The position numbers and the translations under genes were made by a program. Source: Streptosporangium album (GTDB lineage: Bacteria > Actinomycetota > Actinomycetes > Streptosporangiales > Streptosporangiaceae). From it: a stretch of DNA of 64,000 nucleotides. A model generated the notes under the pieces. The model made no database searches. It was not told the DNA's origin and worked only from the letters and a program-made list of their open reading frames with translations. The DNA lies in the NCBI RefSeq assembly GCF_014203795.1, contig NZ_JACHJU010000007.1, positions 117,167 through 181,166 on the forward strand, written 5' to 3'. Shown one piece after another: positions 62,002-64,000 of this stretch (the first letter of the stretch is position 1; every line of letters begins with the position of its first letter).

Positions 62002-62120
62002 GTTCTGGACTCTAGGCGGACCCGGACGTCACCGGATCGTCGGGTGCTGGCAAAAAGCGCCATCTTCTCGTCAGGTGAATCGTTACCTCTCGGACATTCC
62101 CTGCATAGATTGTCGCCCTA

Positions 62121-63950
62121 ATGTCGTGTTCCATGATGTCTCGTTCCCTCCAGAGGCTGGTCCTTGCCGGTGCCCTCGCCGGCGTCGGTCTCGCGCTCGC
62201 GACGGTCCCGGCCGAGGCCGGCGGCAAGCCCGCCGAACCTGTCGCCAAGACCGTTCCGGTCCGTCTTCTCTCCCTGAACGACTTCCACGGCAACCTGGAG
62301 CCGCCGACCGGCTCGTCCGGCCGCATGGTCGACGAGAACGGTGCCACGGTGGACGCCGGTGGAGCCGCCTACATCGCCACGCACCTCAAGCAGCTCTCCG
62401 ACAAGAACACGCTCAAGGTCGCCCAGGGCGACCTGATCGGCGCCAGCCCCCTGCTCTCCGCGGCCTACCACGACGAGCCGTCCGTCGAGTTCCTCGGCAA
62501 GATCGGCATCACCGCCTCCGCCGTGGGCAACCATGAGTTCGACGAGGGCTACTCCGAGCTCAGGCGCATCATGCACGGCGGCTGCCACCCGGTGGACGGC
62601 TGCTCGCCCGCAGGTGAGTGGAAGGGCGCGGACTACAGCTACCTCGGCGCCAACGTGATCTTCAAGCGGCCGGGCGCGGCCTCCGCGCAGGCGGAGAAGG
62701 AGACGCTCGCCGCGCTCGGCGGCCAGAACACGGCCGCGTTGCGCGGCCTGCTGAAGAACTATGGCATCCCCGCGCTGCCCCCGGTCGCCATCCGCTGGAT
62801 GAACGGCGTGCCGATCGGCTTCATCGGCCTGGTCACCCAGACCACCCCCAACATCGTCACCGCCGAGGGCATCAAGGACCTGGAGTTCATCGACGAGGTC
62901 AAGGCCGCCAACGTCGCCTCCAAGCTGCTCAAGCTGGTCGGTGTCAAGGCCCAGGTCGTGCTGGTGCACGAGGGCGACCAGGTCACCGCGGGCCAGTCGC
63001 CCGACGCCTGCGCCACCCAGCCGGGCGCGGGCAACCGGATCGCCACCCAGGTGGACGCCGAGATCGACATGATCCTCAGCGGCCACTCCCACCAGGCCTA
63101 CCTGTGCAAGGTGTCCGACCCCAAGGGCGGCACGCGCCTGTACAGCCAGGGCGGCTCGTTCGGCCGGGTGATCACCAAGGTCGACTTCCAGGTGGACGTC
63201 AGGACCCGCGACGTCGTGCGCTCCTCGGTCGTGGCCGACAACCAGATCGTGACCCGGACGGTCACCCCCGACAAGGAGATCTCGGACTTCGTCGTGGAGC
63301 GGCAGAAGGATGTCGCTTCGGTGGCCGACAAGCCGATCGGCAGGATCACCGCCGAGATCACCAACGCCGCGTCCGCCTCCGGTGAGTCCCCTCTGGGCAA
63401 CCTCATCGCCGACGGCCAGCTCGCCGCCACCAGGACCGGCGGAAACGCCCAGGTCGCCCTGATGAACCCGGGCGGCGTGCGCGCCCCCCTCACCTACCCG
63501 GGTTCGCCCGCCAAGGAGGGCGACGGCGTGGTGACCTACGGCGAGGCCTTCACGGTGCAGCCGTTCAACAACCTCGTGCAGGTCGTCACGCTCACCGGCG
63601 CGCAGCTCAAGACCGTTCTGGAGCAGCAGTTCACCGGCGGGCCCAACAACCAGGCCTTCACCAAGATCCTCCAGCCGTCGTCGAACCTGACCTACACCTA
63701 CAGCACAGGTGCGGCGTGGGGTTCGAAGGTCTCCAACCTGAAGATCGACGGTGCCGACGTCACGGACACCCAGACCATCCGGGTCGCCGCCAACAACTTC
63801 CTCGTCGGCGGCGGTGACGCCTTCCTGGGGTTCAAGGACGGCACGGACCTGTGGAGCGGCCCGCTCGACATCGACGCCTTCGCCGCCTACTTCGCCGCGA
63901 ACCCGTCGATCACGCCCCCGGCCCCCACCCACATCACCGTCACCCCGTAG
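62121..63950 (+). CDS. Secreted bifunctional metallophosphatase/5'-nucleotidase
   Basis: 609 aa; ATGs at 62121, 62133 and 62136 are all possible starts and none has a clear ribosome site. A Sec signal peptide (SLQRLVLAGALAGVGLALAT, cleavage after AEA) leads to a calcineurin-like domain with LLSLNDFHGNLEP, VGNHEFDEGY and ILSGHSHQAYLC (metal ligands), then a 5'-nucleotidase C-terminal domain with NPGGVRAPL and NNFLVGGGDAFLGF (substrate stacking Phe). It removes phosphate from extracellular nucleotides. Confidence 0.93.
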   Translation: MSCSMMSRSLQRLVLAGALAGVGLALATVPAEAGGKPAEPVAKTVPVRLLSLNDFHGNLEPPTGSSGRMVDENGATVDAGGAAYIATHLKQLSDKNTLKVAQGDLIGASPLLSAAYHDEPSVEFLGKIGITASAVGNHEFDEGYSELRRIMHGGCHPVDGCSPAGEWKGADYSYLGANVIFKRPGAASAQAEKETLAALGGQNTAALRGLLKNYGIPALPPVAIRWMNGVPIGFIGLVTQTTPNIVTAEGIKDLEFIDEVKAANVASKLLKLVGVKAQVVLVHEGDQVTAGQSPDACATQPGAGNRIATQVDAEIDMILSGHSHQAYLCKVSDPKGGTRLYSQGGSFGRVITKVDFQVDVRTRDVVRSSVVADNQIVTRTVTPDKEISDFVVERQKDVASVADKPIGRITAEITNAASASGESPLGNLIADGQLAATRTGGNAQVALMNPGGVRAPLTYPGSPAKEGDGVVTYGEAFTVQPFNNLVQVVTLTGAQLKTVLEQQFTGGPNNQAFTKILQPSSNLTYTYSTGAAWGSKVSNLKIDGADVTDTQTIRVAANNFLVGGGDAFLGFKDGTDLWSGPLDIDAFAAYFAANPSITPPAPTHITVTP

Positions 63951-63978
63951 CCCCACCTCTCTGGGGCCACGGGAAAGG

Positions 63979-64000
63979 CCCACCGGACTCGTCCGGTGGG
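63979..64000. terminator. Terminator hairpin after the 5'-nucleotidase
   Basis: Perfect 9-base stem (cccaccgga with tccggtggg) and ctcg loop, starting 28 bases after the stop codon and ending with the window. Confidence 0.75.

Noticed and set aside
62118..63983. A 621-codon open frame antisense to the 5'-nucleotidase
   Set aside because: Shadow frame with no recognisable domain; the plus-strand gene has a signal peptide and full catalytic motifs.

Overview
The window is high-GC actinobacterial DNA. Strong G/C bias at third codon positions, many GTG starts, 4-base ATGA/GTGA gene overlaps, mycothiol synthase (mshD), a bifunctional-type dCTP deaminase and an actinobacterial EtfD all fit. A Streptosporangiales-like soil organism (Streptosporangium or Nonomuraea type) is a reasonable inference, but nothing here fixes the genus.

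Region A (1 to about 24.2 kb) is a catabolic island for an unidentified carboxylic acid that is activated to a CoA ester. It holds the end of an Ltp2-like thiolase-fold protein with its DUF35 partner, two AMP-forming acyl-CoA ligases, an enoyl-CoA hydratase, a class III CoA-transferase, an SDR, a TetR regulator, a zinc alcohol dehydrogenase broken by a frameshift, an SMP-30 lactonase-like protein, an epoxide-hydrolase homologue without its nucleophile, a VOC protein, a Rieske ferredoxin, a five-gene Liv-type ABC importer, a pair of adjacent acyl-CoA dehydrogenases, a TesB-like protein, two amidohydrolases and a DoxX protein. An 18-bp motif recurs in two divergent promoter regions and may be the regulator's operator.

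Region B (24.6 to 45.4 kb) is a second, largely self-contained module. From an ABC substrate-binding gene at 39.6 kb a long minus-strand operon runs through LivH, a fused LivM-LivG, LivF, an SDR, an internally deleted CoA-transferase, an NDP-forming acyl-CoA synthetase, two MaoC proteins, a DUF35 protein, a thiolase-fold protein, two crotonases, EtfB, EtfA and an MFS transporter. Upstream lie a pair of acyl-CoA dehydrogenases, a divergent etfD (ETF:menaquinone oxidoreductase) and a TetR gene. The palindrome CTGAATnnnATTCAG occurs before the substrate-binding gene, the dehydrogenase pair, etfD and the TetR gene, so the whole module looks like one regulon. Its parts resemble those of the steroid side-chain 'igr' system (dehydrogenase pair, MaoC pair, DUF35, Ltp2), with a matched route for electrons from dehydrogenase to ETF to EtfD to quinone.

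Region C (45.4 to 58.2 kb) is a mobile-element graveyard at a tRNA-Gly(CCC) gene. It contains an acyl-CoA dehydrogenase relic, a truncated IS1634-type transposase, a complete IS3-family element with a -1 frameshift site, a ~1-kb near-perfect palindrome made of two head-to-head IS5-type transposase halves, a PIN-toxin/antitoxin pair between two partial tRNA-Gly copies, an ISAs1-type transposase with a frameshift and a lost 3' end, a large serine recombinase without its catalytic end, an intact ISAzo13-type element with 41-bp perfect inverted repeats, and an IS701-type remnant. A 201-bp inverted repeat links the tRNA gene to the toxin locus 7.6 kb away.

Region D (58.2 to 64 kb) is ordinary chromosomal housekeeping: dcd, a DUF47/Pit phosphate uptake pair, mshD and a secreted 5'-nucleotidase.
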